Shown here: piece by piece, positions 54,039-62,934 of the stretch
How the letters are laid out: the number at the start of each line of letters is the position of its first letter
Position numbering within the stretch: position 1 is the first letter of the stretch
From: Ectobacillus panaciterrae DSM 19096
GTDB taxonomy: Bacteria; Bacillota; Bacilli; Bacillales; Bacillaceae_G
NCBI RefSeq assembly: GCF_000430785.1
Contig: NZ_KE387247.1
Span: forward strand, 21,124 to 85,123
Reading direction: 5' to 3'
Length of the DNA: 64,000 nucleotides
Made by a program: the position numbers and the translations under genes
Notes under the pieces: generated by a model
What the model saw: only the letters and a program-made list of their open reading frames with translations
Database searches by the model: none
Told to the model about the DNA's origin: nothing

Positions 54039-55504
54039 AAGTAACCATGCTTCTTGAAGGAACCTATCCATATATTCAGGGGGGTGTTTCCAGTTGGATG
54101 CATCAGATGATTCAGGCCATGCAGGACTATGAGTTTACGTTAGTATACATTGGTGGGAAACGCCAGTCCCATGCACAATATCGTTATAAATTGCCGCACA
54201 ATGTCATTGAAGTGCAGGAGATCTATTTGCAGGAAGCAGAATCAGGAAATGAAGAGTTATATGGGTGGAAGAAAAAGGAACAGGACGAGATGGTTCATTT
54301 TTTCCAAACAGGAGAATTGCCTTCTGTTGAGACGATATGGAGGTTACGACAGAAAAAATATACGCCAACGGCTGAGTCTGTGCTCCGTTCAGAGTGGGCA
54401 TGGACTGCATTGCTCAATAGCTATCGTACATTACCGAATACACCTGGTTTCTCGGATTTCTTCTGGAATTGGCGTTCGATGTGGCTGCCGTTGTTGCGGC
54501 TGCTACGAGTATCGCCGCCAGAAGGGGATTTGTTATACAGTCCATCTACCGGATATGCTGGTTGGTACGGTGCACAAATACACCGATTAACCGGTCGTCC
54601 ACTTATCATCACGGAGCATGGTATCTATGCACGAGAACGTGAAGAAGAGATCATCCGAGCCAATTGGATCATCGGTCCACTGAAAGCTTGGTGGAAAGAT
54701 TTCTTCGATCATTTGAGCAAGGTCGCGTACAGAGATTGTACGTTTCTGACGACTCTCTCAGTGGTCAATCAGCAAGCGCAGTTAAGCTATGGAGCTGATT
54801 CGGCAAGGATGCGGCTGATTCCGAACGGAATCAATCTAGAGAAGTTTGCTCAGATAACACCTACATTGAATCGCTCGTTTACGATTGGAGCAATCCTGCG
54901 GGTAGTGCCAATCAAGGATGTGAAAACACTGATACGTGCAATGGCTATTGTTGTTACACAGATACCGGAAGCGAAGCTCATGCTGATGGGGCCTCAGGAC
55001 GAAGATCCGGGATATTTCGCTGAATGTCAAATGTTAATTGAATCATTAGGGATTGGTACGTCTTGCGTATGGACAGGACCTGTTAATATTATGGAATACA
55101 TGCCCAACCTCGATTGTATTGTTTTGACGTCGATTTCAGAAGGCCAGCCTCTTGTTCTACTTGAAGCGATGGCAGCCGGGATTCCCTGTGTTACTACAGA
55201 TGTTGGAGCCTGCCGGGAATTAATGAAGGGACTGCCTGGTGAGGACATGCAACTCGGTCGTTGTGGATTTGTTACAAAACTCATGACTCCTGAAGAGACT
55301 GGGACTGCAATAGTGGAATTAGCTCGGAATCCTGAACTACGGGCGGAGATGGGATGTATTGGTCGGGAACGGGTAGCTCGTTATTACCAGTTTGATGATG
55401 TGATCAAGAAATATCGTGATTTGTTTGAAGAAGCAGTGGGGGGTGCAGCATGGCCGGTATCGGATTTACATTACAGAAGGCACTCGGCAGCAGCAAGAGT
55501 GTAA
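54035..55504 (+). CDS. pelF: PelF glycosyltransferase (GT4)
   Basis: A 489-residue cytoplasmic GT4 enzyme that polymerises the Pel chain from UDP-GalNAc. N-terminus MLLEGTYPYIQGGVSSWMHQM is the PelF signature (DUF3492); ITEHGIYAREREEEI contains the HG loop; the E-x7-E nucleotide-sugar site is SEGQPLVLLEAMAAGIPCVTTD (Glu pair near residues 370-378). It overlaps pelG by 55 bases. Confidence 0.93.
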   Translation: MKVTMLLEGTYPYIQGGVSSWMHQMIQAMQDYEFTLVYIGGKRQSHAQYRYKLPHNVIEVQEIYLQEAESGNEELYGWKKKEQDEMVHFFQTGELPSVETIWRLRQKKYTPTAESVLRSEWAWTALLNSYRTLPNTPGFSDFFWNWRSMWLPLLRLLRVSPPEGDLLYSPSTGYAGWYGAQIHRLTGRPLIITEHGIYAREREEEIIRANWIIGPLKAWWKDFFDHLSKVAYRDCTFLTTLSVVNQQAQLSYGADSARMRLIPNGINLEKFAQITPTLNRSFTIGAILRVVPIKDVKTLIRAMAIVVTQIPEAKLMLMGPQDEDPGYFAECQMLIESLGIGTSCVWTGPVNIMEYMPNLDCIVLTSISEGQPLVLLEAMAAGIPCVTTDVGACRELMKGLPGEDMQLGRCGFVTKLMTPEETGTAIVELARNPELRAEMGCIGRERVARYYQFDDVIKKYRDLFEEAVGGAAWPVSDLHYRRHSAAARV

Positions 55505-56928
55505 GCAAGAAGTGGCGGTTGTACGGGGCTGCGACGTTTGTAGTGGCAGGTCCCTGGGTGTTGACTCTGACAAGTCTGTTCATCCTTTATTTCTGGAGCA
55601 ACCATTTTGGGATGACAAAGGAACAGCGAGATCTGTTTTTCGCAACAGTAACGTACGCAACGATGGGATCAAGCCTGATTTCGAACTTGGCGCAATTATT
55701 TCTAACCCGTTATCTAGCAGATGCGTTATACGTTAAATCTCATGACCGCTTACTAAGTGGATTCACATCAATTTTTGTATATTGCGGAACGACGGCACTC
55801 ATTGGGAGTACAATCGGACAGTTGTTTCTGCCGCTGACGTTTTCTTATCGGATCTGGACGGTAGTATTAACTGTCACCCTGACGCTGCTCTGGTTGCTAA
55901 TGATTCTGCTGTCGGCAGCAAAAGCATACCGGGACATTGCCCGCGGCTTTCTGGTAGGGATAGTCGTCCAACTTATCGTTATAATTACCTGGAGTGTGTG
56001 GGTACTGAAAGGTGGACCGGCTCCTAATCCGACAAGGATTCTTGCCGTGTATACGATTGGGCTGGGTTTAACGTTCCTCTGGATCGGAGGAGTGGTCATT
56101 AGAGACTTTTCGGGTCGGATTCCTGCACTTTTCGATATCCGCCAGCAGTATAAGTGCTACCCGGAACTGCTCTGGATTGGATTGTTCTATGGATTGACCT
56201 TATGGGTGGATAATATTGTCTATTGGTTCTCTGATATTCAGGTCAAAGTTTCTGATTCCTATCTGTTGGCACCAAGCTATGATTCAGCGAAGTTTTTAAC
56301 ACTTCTCGCATTCATTCCTTCTTTTGTGGTGTTCTCTATAAAGATAGAAACTAATTTTTATCAAGTATATCGGCAGTTTTATGATTCGATTGAACGGGGA
56401 GCCAATTTGGCACAAATCCAGATTTACGAAGAAGAATTACGGACACTGACGAAGAAAACACTTTTTAGGATAGCAAGGATACAAACAGTTACAGCAGTTC
56501 TAGGTTGGGTGATCGCCCAGCAATTTACTATAACGTACCATGAAGTTATCGAAATCTTTCAGTGGACAATTATTGGGAGTATCATGCATATGACATGGAT
56601 CACCGTGTTCCTACTATTACTTTACTTCGATGCGCGAAAAAGCGCTTTGTGGTCGGTAAGTCTAGGCCTGCTCGCCCTGTTTATTACGACAGAGATTGCC
56701 AAATACATGCAGTGGCCAATCGGAACAGGGTACTTATTAGGAACAATATTGATGTTACTGATTGGGCTGCTGCTCCTAAACCAACATTTGAAAAGGTTAC
56801 TTTACCACTCGTTTTTTAATACGATGGACAGAAGTCTACCACCAGCTGCCCAGCTTATGTCTAAGCAACAGAAAATAGGATTCCCGGTTATCCAAGAACG
56901 ATCACAAGCAGGGAAAAAGGAAGAATGA
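55450..56928 (+). CDS. pelG: PelG, Wzx-like membrane protein
   Basis: A 492-residue polytopic membrane protein with about twelve spans, opening AGIGFTLQKALGS and AATFVVAGPWVLT, the PelG pattern. It translocates the growing polymer with PelD/PelE/PelF. Its start lies inside pelF, consistent with tight coupling. The following 56929-57264 has no gene; a TATAAT lies at 57190. Confidence 0.92.
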   Translation: MAGIGFTLQKALGSSKSVSKKWRLYGAATFVVAGPWVLTLTSLFILYFWSNHFGMTKEQRDLFFATVTYATMGSSLISNLAQLFLTRYLADALYVKSHDRLLSGFTSIFVYCGTTALIGSTIGQLFLPLTFSYRIWTVVLTVTLTLLWLLMILLSAAKAYRDIARGFLVGIVVQLIVIITWSVWVLKGGPAPNPTRILAVYTIGLGLTFLWIGGVVIRDFSGRIPALFDIRQQYKCYPELLWIGLFYGLTLWVDNIVYWFSDIQVKVSDSYLLAPSYDSAKFLTLLAFIPSFVVFSIKIETNFYQVYRQFYDSIERGANLAQIQIYEEELRTLTKKTLFRIARIQTVTAVLGWVIAQQFTITYHEVIEIFQWTIIGSIMHMTWITVFLLLLYFDARKSALWSVSLGLLALFITTEIAKYMQWPIGTGYLLGTILMLLIGLLLLNQHLKRLLYHSFFNTMDRSLPPAAQLMSKQQKIGFPVIQERSQAGKKEE

Positions 56929-57264
56929 TGAATGACCAATTGATGAATTTTTATAAAATGACAAAGGGATGATGTAACATATTCAAGGTTTTGTACGGCC
57001 AAATAACTTTAGTCTCAGATCAGTCTAAACTTCGGAAAGAGAACTATTCATAGTTCTATCAATACCTAAGCCAATTAGATTCGAATCTGGCTCAGAATTT
57101 GCCTACACTTTGTAATCAAGTTTTAGCATCAAACTATTAAACTAATTTTTAAAAATACTTGACTTAATAGATACAGATTACAAATTAAATATAATGGAGT
57201 GAGAACTAGTTATTAGAAATTTAAGTAACTCAATTTTTATTTCTATGTTTTGGAGGTTATGAAA

Positions 57265-58134
57265 ATGATATATAAGAAAAAATTATTAATTTTCTTTATA
57301 CCATTTTCACTATTTTTAGTGTTTGCTCTGTTATTTGGTATAAGAGGATTTTTTCCAGAAAAACATCATTTCACCAAAAAAACTTCTTTTAAGGAAGTGT
57401 CTTCGTACAAAATATTTTATGGGGCTCCTAATGAAAAAATCTTAGAAGAAATGAAAAATTATAAAATGGTTATTGTAGAACCTTATGAATTTTCAAAAGA
57501 GCAGGTCGATAAAATTAAAAAAAACGGAACAATTGTAATGGGCTATATTAGTGTAATGGAACTTGATACATGGAAGAAAAATTTGGTTTCCAAGGCTGAA
57601 CCTACTGATTATATTATAAGGAACGGGAGCCGTGTTCATTTTTCGAAGTGGGATTCTTATTTAATGGATATCTCTTCTTTACACTACAAAAATCTATTAT
57701 TGAATGAAATTAAAAACCAAGTCGCTGGGAAAAATTTTGATGGAGTATTTTTAGACACTGTCGGTGATATCGATGACCAATACTCCAACGATCCTGTCAT
57801 GCTTGAAAAACAAAGAGATGCATTAGTAGCCTTTTTAAAGGAAATTAAACATCAATACCCTAACTTTTTACTTATACAAAATTGGGGTTTCAATACTTTA
57901 CAAAAGTCGACTGTACCCTATGTGAATGGGGTTATGTGGGAAAATTTCCATTATGATGAGCTTTCTAAAGACCCATGGACATGGGATTCGATAAACAATT
58001 TAAAAAAGCTGCAACAACAATACGGTATTTCCGTTTTTACGGTTTCATTTAAGTCGGAAAGGGAAAATCATCAGTTTGCCCAAAGTAATGGATTCATTCC
58101 CTTTTATACCAATAAAGGATTTAATGTATGGTAG
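57265..58134 (+). CDS. Membrane-anchored GH114/GH166-like glycosidase
   Basis: A 289-residue protein: membrane anchor at residues 7-28 and a TIM-barrel type domain with YKIFYGAPN, VMGYISVMELDTW, FDGVFLDTVGDIDD and VNGVMWENFHYDEL. The Asp and Glu patterns are those of endo-alpha-1,4-polygalactosaminidase/PelA hydrolase families. It may trim galactosamine polymer, matching Pel. GGAGG lies eight bases before the ATG at 57265. AT-rich relative to pel. Confidence 0.75.
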   Translation: MIYKKKLLIFFIPFSLFLVFALLFGIRGFFPEKHHFTKKTSFKEVSSYKIFYGAPNEKILEEMKNYKMVIVEPYEFSKEQVDKIKKNGTIVMGYISVMELDTWKKNLVSKAEPTDYIIRNGSRVHFSKWDSYLMDISSLHYKNLLLNEIKNQVAGKNFDGVFLDTVGDIDDQYSNDPVMLEKQRDALVAFLKEIKHQYPNFLLIQNWGFNTLQKSTVPYVNGVMWENFHYDELSKDPWTWDSINNLKKLQQQYGISVFTVSFKSERENHQFAQSNGFIPFYTNKGFNVW

Positions 58135-58191
58135 AAGGTACCACTTTGTTATTCAAATTCTAAAAATCGGGTACTTGAAGGGGGCAAAAAG

Positions 58192-59142
58192 GTGAGCTTT
58201 TCACAGATCCAAGCGAATCAATACCAACCCTATAAAGTTTTGATATATTATGGAACCCCACAAGGAGTTAATCATGTGTGGGATGATGATTTAGCAGCTC
58301 AAATTTTTGCCGAATACGATTATATTGTATTTGGTGCAGGACTTGAAGATCCGAACAGTCCATTTTATTTATCAACTAAAAATATCATTTCTAACATTCA
58401 TTCCATTAATCCAAACGCGATAGTTTTTGGTTATATCGATTTAGGTGTTACAACTAATAATTTTTCGCTTTATGATATTGAAAATATGACTGATCAATGG
58501 GAATTAATCAGCGCAGATGGAATTTTTTTAGATGATGCCGGATATGATTTTGGAGTATCGCGCGATCGTTTAAATTCTACTCTTGATTATATCCATAGTA
58601 AAAATATGTTCACTACTGTAAATGCCTGGAACGCCGATGACGTGATGTCAGATCAAGTTGATCTAACATACAATCCTTTCGGAATACCAACTCATATGGG
58701 AATTCAAGATTTTTACTTATTGGAAAGTTTTTTTGTAAACACAGATGCTTATGCGTCTAATGAGGGATATGCCTCCAATACCGATTATAAAATGAGAGGG
58801 GATTCAGCCGTTTATTATCGGAATACATTAGGCGTAAAAATGTTAGCAACCAATATAGTAGATTATTCAATGTATTCAAATGCTAATATCCGAAAGTTCT
58901 TTAAAATGTCCGAAACGGCTGCTGCCATTTTTTCACTTGATGGATATGGTTTGTCTCCTTTAGAGTACAGCGCTTCAGGACCGAGTATAAATGTTGTTCG
59001 TCCTATGGATTATGCGATTGATTACATGAGTTATTATACAACGAATGTTTCTTATCAAGTCAGCCGCAATTTTATGAAGTTTACTAGAGGAAACATTATA
59101 CTCTATTCAAAACTCGGTAATCATTGGTATAGAATGCCATAA
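58192..59142 (+). CDS. Spherulin-4-like TIM-barrel glycosidase
   Basis: A 316-residue protein without signal peptide. It shows KVLIYYGTPQG, VFGYIDLG, ADGIFLDDAGYDFG and FYLLESFF, the acid-residue layout of spherulation-specific family 4/GH114 proteins. GTG at 58192 follows AAGGGGGC. The lack of an export signal is odd for a polysaccharide hydrolase; it may be released otherwise, act inside, or have lost its leader. Related to the previous gene by fold only. Confidence 0.65.
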   Translation: MSFSQIQANQYQPYKVLIYYGTPQGVNHVWDDDLAAQIFAEYDYIVFGAGLEDPNSPFYLSTKNIISNIHSINPNAIVFGYIDLGVTTNNFSLYDIENMTDQWELISADGIFLDDAGYDFGVSRDRLNSTLDYIHSKNMFTTVNAWNADDVMSDQVDLTYNPFGIPTHMGIQDFYLLESFFVNTDAYASNEGYASNTDYKMRGDSAVYYRNTLGVKMLATNIVDYSMYSNANIRKFFKMSETAAAIFSLDGYGLSPLEYSASGPSINVVRPMDYAIDYMSYYTTNVSYQVSRNFMKFTRGNIILYSKLGNHWYRMP

Positions 59143-59154
59143 TAGATTGCGGAG

Positions 59155-59264
59155 GGGCCTGATGCCACCCAGTTAGAGGAGTATGTAGAGAAAATTGCAA
59201 AAGTTATTTATGCAGAGTTAGGTCTTTATAGGCCTTTATCGCAAGAGGAATTTGTCATAGTTTA
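59155..59264 (+). other. Coding-like fragment after the spherulin-like gene
   Basis: An open stretch (DATQLEEYVEKIAKVIYAELG ... SQEEFVIV) with a stop at 59264 but no start. It is probably the C-terminus of a lost protein; family not recognised. Confidence 0.35.
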
Positions 59265-59388
59265 GGTAGCGTGATATTTTTAGATTAAAGTTTTTGATGA
59301 TTCATATTCTAGAATGTGAGAAGGTTACAAATAATCACGGAAGCAGAAAGCTAGATAAGAAAGATATATAGAGGAATGGGGTTTAGAA

Positions 59389-59544
59389 ATGAGAAATATA
59401 GATCATTATCCGAAGACTTTTAAGAAAACCATTCGCTATATTAGACAAGATGCTACTCTGGAACAGTTAGAAGGAATGAAAAAGATATTAAATTATTATA
59501 TTCATAGTCGGAGAAAAGAACTAGAAAAATTAAAGAAAGAATAG
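59389..59544 (+). CDS. 51-residue basic helical protein
   Basis: MRNIDHYPKTFKKTIRYIRQ..., ending HSRRKELEKLKKE, with GAGGAATGGGG before the ATG. Highly charged and helical; no family recognised. Followed by a 13-bp hairpin (59553-59598). The rest of 59600-59950 shows no gene. Confidence 0.55.
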   Translation: MRNIDHYPKTFKKTIRYIRQDATLEQLEGMKKILNYYIHSRRKELEKLKKE

Positions 59545-59552
59545 AAATGAAT

Positions 59553-59598
59553 GAAGCGGAGCAGTACGGTGTAAGTTAACGGAACTGCTCCGCTTCAT
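59553..59598. terminator. Hairpin after the 51-residue gene
   Basis: GAAGCGGAGCAGT, 18-base loop, ACTGCTCCGCTTC; no T-run, so factor-independent termination is uncertain. Confidence 0.5.
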
Positions 59599-59950
59599 AA
59601 TTTCATAAAAAGTAGAGAGTTCTTGGTCTCAGTCGTTCCCATCTTCATAGCCTATTCCGTGGGATTTAATCTTTCTTTTGTAAGGATTTATCAATGTGTT
59701 AAATTTAATAAACAGCATTGGAAGGTTGTTACCTAGAGTGTTATAAGTTAGTATAAATATGTACAGGGATCAACGTAACTATTTAGGTAAGACATGAAAA
59801 AACATCTTAAGAGGAATACCAGACTTTTTGAAATTACTAAATAGCGTTCGCGGGAATTCATACACCTTTATGGACAATTTAAGTATGACAAAAAGGCTTT
59901 AAGGTTTATGTACTTATTCTTAGTTGAGTGTATATAGAATTTCAACAAAT

Positions 59951-60010
59951 AGAACAGCCGGCTTGTAAAAATAGTCGGCCGTTCTTTATTTAATAATAAA
60001 TTTTGTAATT
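59951..60010 (+). repeat. 60-bp direct repeat DR-R
   Basis: 56 of 60 bases match DR-L at 43941-44000; one change weakens the hairpin (AGAACAGCCG with CGGCCGTTCT). It lacks the 46-bp upstream part seen behind topB. Marks the right edge of the probable island. A coding-like fragment (VITDDGHIPADDLFTWIRRMKSR) follows to about 60090. Confidence 0.9.
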
Positions 60011-60147
60011 GTGTGATAGTTATTACGGATGACGGTCACATACCTGCTGATGATCTGTTCACTTGGATCCGACGGATGAAAAGTCGATGATGTGAATGAT
60101 TTGTTTAAGGGAGAGTGCCGCATGCTCATTAAGCAGCAGATTAAAAA

Positions 60148-60181
60148 GAGCACTTCTCCTGAAGCGAGAAGTGCCCTTTTT
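60148..60181 (-). terminator. Terminator of the second EamA gene
   Basis: GGCACTTCTC ... GAGAAGTGCTCTTTTT on the minus strand. Confidence 0.8.
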
Positions 60182-61112
60182 AGTGACTGCGAACAAGAGT
60201 CGTATTTGAAGGCTGTGAATGAACATTCTGTTTCGAAATTGTATTCGTTTTAAAGTATGAGGATAAATAACATCCTATAATCACGATGCCGCTCCCGATT
60301 CCTTGTATCCACGTCATTTGTTCACCTAATAATAAAAACGCTAAAATTGCAGTGAAAATCGGATTGAAATTTAAGAAAATACCTGATGTAGCGGCACCTA
60401 ATTTCTGTACGCCAATATTCCAAAATACCATACACACTACAGTTGAGATAACACCTGTATATAAAATGGATTCTACGAAAGAAGCATTTATATTGGAAAC
60501 AGTAAAATCAGAGAGATTAAACGGAAGAAGGACGATAAGTCCAAATATACCGGAGTATAATGTAGACATCATTGGTGATGTCTTTGTCGTTGCCCATCTG
60601 CTGCAAACAGAATATATTCCCCATATACATACAGCGGTCAACATCCATAGATCACCTGTATTAAAATGCAAGGAAAGCAATAGGTTGCCCTTTCCTTTTG
60701 AGAGAACAAGAATCACGCCAAAAAGTGAAAGAATCATAGAAAACATTTGGAGCATATTCATTTTTTCTTTTAAAAATAAAGATGAAAAAACAGCAATTGA
60801 AATCGCATTTAATGTTGAAATTAATCCAACATTGGTCGCGGATGTTTGTTCTAATGCCCAAAACTGAAAGAGATTAAATAGAACAACACCTGTTATTCCC
60901 ATTAAAAATAAAGGAAGAAGGGCATCTCGCGGCGGTAATAGCTTTTTTTCTTTCCACCATACAATTGGTAAAAGGCAAACAACAGCAATCATCCACCTTA
61001 AGCTCGTCAAGGTCATCGGAGAAGCGTGACCAACAAGCGATTTTCCAACGACAAAATTCCCTCCCCATAATAAACTCGTTAAAAGCAGTAATAAAACATA
61101 GAAAATTGGCAT
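60180..61112 (-). CDS. EamA/DMT-family transporter
   Basis: A 310-residue protein with ten spans and two EamA halves (LLWGGNFVVGKSLVGH near the start; LNFNPIFTAILAFLLLGEQMTW in the second). ATG at 61112 follows AAAAGGAGA. It is divergent from an Lrp/AsnC regulator, a frequent layout for amino-acid exporters, so the regulator probably controls it. Confidence 0.9.
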   Translation of the reverse strand: MPIFYVLLLLLTSLLWGGNFVVGKSLVGHASPMTLTSLRWMIAVVCLLPIVWWKEKKLLPPRDALLPLFLMGITGVVLFNLFQFWALEQTSATNVGLISTLNAISIAVFSSLFLKEKMNMLQMFSMILSLFGVILVLSKGKGNLLLSLHFNTGDLWMLTAVCIWGIYSVCSRWATTKTSPMMSTLYSGIFGLIVLLPFNLSDFTVSNINASFVESILYTGVISTVVCMVFWNIGVQKLGAATSGIFLNFNPIFTAILAFLLLGEQMTWIQGIGSGIVIIGCYLSSYFKTNTISKQNVHSQPSNTTLVRSH

Positions 61113-61364
61113 ATTTTATCTCCTTTTCATATTTCGCTGTAGCAGTGAAAAAGATCGAAGCCATTGTGCACAATGGAATTTAGAATATTCTATATTGATT
61201 TGTAAATAATTTTAACATTTTTCTTTGTTATTCAACACATCGTTCTGTATAATAGAATAAATTCGAAATAATATAAAGAAATAATTAGAATTTGAAGAAT
61301 TAAATTCAAAATTTATATTGAAAAGATGCCATTTTTCGAAGAATTGTAAGGGGAGTGGATATGA

Positions 61365-61853
61365 GTGGAATCTGTCGTAAGTAAAGTGTTAGATGATGTT
61401 GATATTCAAATTTTAGATATATTGCAAAAAGAAGCACAGTTAAGCAATGCGGAGCTTGCACGGCGCGTAAATTTGTCTCCGCCCGCTACACATGCAAGGG
61501 TAAAACGATTGGAAAGCGAAGGATTTATTGATCGGCAAGTCGCAATCTTAAATCAAGAAAAGCTTGGATTTGATTTATTATGTTTTATTTTTATGAGCAC
61601 GAATATCCATCAAGCTGAGAAGCTGGAAGTTTTGGAGAAGGCATTAGAACATATGCCAGAAGTATTGGAGTGTCACTGCTTAACGGGAGAGTATGATTAT
61701 CTTTTAAAAGTAGCGCACAAAGATCGGAAGGGATTGGAGAACTTCATTAGAAAATTAAATAGGCTTGGAATCACACGGATCCAAACTAGTTTAGCATTAA
61801 GAGAAATTAAATATTCTACAGTTTTGCCGATATGGGAAGGAGAAAAGATATAA
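61365..61853 (+). CDS. Lrp/AsnC-family regulator
   Basis: A 162-residue regulator. Helix-turn-helix: LDDVDIQILDILQKEAQLSNAELARRVNLSPPATHARVKRLE (residues 9-50); RAM effector domain follows with HCLTGEYDYLLKV. GTG start at 61365 after GGGGAG. It likely senses an amino acid and controls the divergent EamA gene. The 252-bp gap between them is AT-rich and suited to Lrp binding. Confidence 0.9.
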   Translation: MESVVSKVLDDVDIQILDILQKEAQLSNAELARRVNLSPPATHARVKRLESEGFIDRQVAILNQEKLGFDLLCFIFMSTNIHQAEKLEVLEKALEHMPEVLECHCLTGEYDYLLKVAHKDRKGLENFIRKLNRLGITRIQTSLALREIKYSTVLPIWEGEKI

Positions 61854-62015
61854 TTTTCGATTAAGAAAAGCAAGCAAGGCTGAGTTTATAAGTTAGTTAG
61901 TAGTGATTAGATATTCTAAGTTTTTGAATAAATATGTTACATTTATTCGAAACATTTGTTATCCTTGTATGATATAGAAATAATTAAATCAAATAATTTT
62001 TCAAGAGAGGTCTCT

Positions 62016-62837
62016 ATGTCTATTCAAAAAATTTCTTTTATTGGTGCCGGTTCAATTGCTGAAGCAATTATTCATGGCTTATTGCAAAGTAACATCGTTA
62101 AAAGTGAACAAATTACAGTAGGCAATCGTTCTAATAAAGCAAGGTTACAGGAACTATATTCCCGTTATGGGGTAAAGGGTACACACGATAACGAAGAACT
62201 ATTGGCTAATGCTGATATTGTGTTTTTGGCGATGAAGCCAAAAGATGTTGTAGAAGCTCTTACGCCGCTTCAAGAGTATATTACAAATCAACAATTAATC
62301 ATTTCACTTTTAGCTGGTGTATCGACGGCATCAATTACAAGCTTGCTTCAAAAAAATGTTCCAGTTATACGTGCAATGCCAAATACATCATCAGCAATTT
62401 TAAAATCGGCTACTGCTATTTCTCCTTCCGTACATGCAGAAGAAGAACATATTTATCTCGCAAAAACGCTTTTTGAAACAATCGGTCTCGTGTCTGTCGT
62501 AGAGGAAAAAGATATGCATGCTGTTACCGCATTGTCTGGCAGTGGGCCAGCATATATTTATTATGTAATAGAAGCAATGGAAGAAGCAGCAAGACAAATT
62601 GGTTTAGATGAAACGGTTGCAAAGTCCCTTATTCTACAAACAATGATTGGGGCAGCTGAAATGTTGAAAGGAGATACGAAGCCGCCTGCAATTTTACGAA
62701 AAGAAATTACATCTCCAGGTGGAACAACAGAAGCTGGAATTGAAGTGTTACAAAGCCTTCACTTTCAAGAAGCTCTTATTCAATGTATTATACAAGCTAC
62801 ACAACGTTCTAGAGAGCTAGGTAAAGCATTAACATAA
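62016..62837 (+). CDS. proC: Pyrroline-5-carboxylate reductase
   Basis: A 273-residue enzyme making proline. NAD(P) site FIGAGSIAEAIIHGL, then VFLAMKPKDV, and the C-terminal family signature LSGSGPAYIYYVIEAM with KEITSPGGTTEAGI. ATG at 62016 follows AAGAGAGG. Ends in a terminator. Its place beside the Lrp regulator and exporter may reflect amino acid homeostasis. Confidence 0.95.
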   Translation: MSIQKISFIGAGSIAEAIIHGLLQSNIVKSEQITVGNRSNKARLQELYSRYGVKGTHDNEELLANADIVFLAMKPKDVVEALTPLQEYITNQQLIISLLAGVSTASITSLLQKNVPVIRAMPNTSSAILKSATAISPSVHAEEEHIYLAKTLFETIGLVSVVEEKDMHAVTALSGSGPAYIYYVIEAMEEAARQIGLDETVAKSLILQTMIGAAEMLKGDTKPPAILRKEITSPGGTTEAGIEVLQSLHFQEALIQCIIQATQRSRELGKALT

Positions 62838-62864
62838 TTTTCTCATTTGTTTGTATATGAAGTT

Positions 62865-62897
62865 ACAACCTCTTCTTTTAGAAGAGGTTGTTGTTTA
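62865..62897. terminator. Terminator after proC
   Basis: ACAACCTCTTC-TTTTA-GAAGAGGTTGTTGTTT. Confidence 0.9.
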
Positions 62898-62934
62898 TAA
62901 GGATTATACTGTGTCAATTTATATATTCTTTTAC

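Noticed and set aside
60286-60867. 193-codon plus-strand frame
   Set aside because: Antisense to a clear EamA transporter; no ribosome site.
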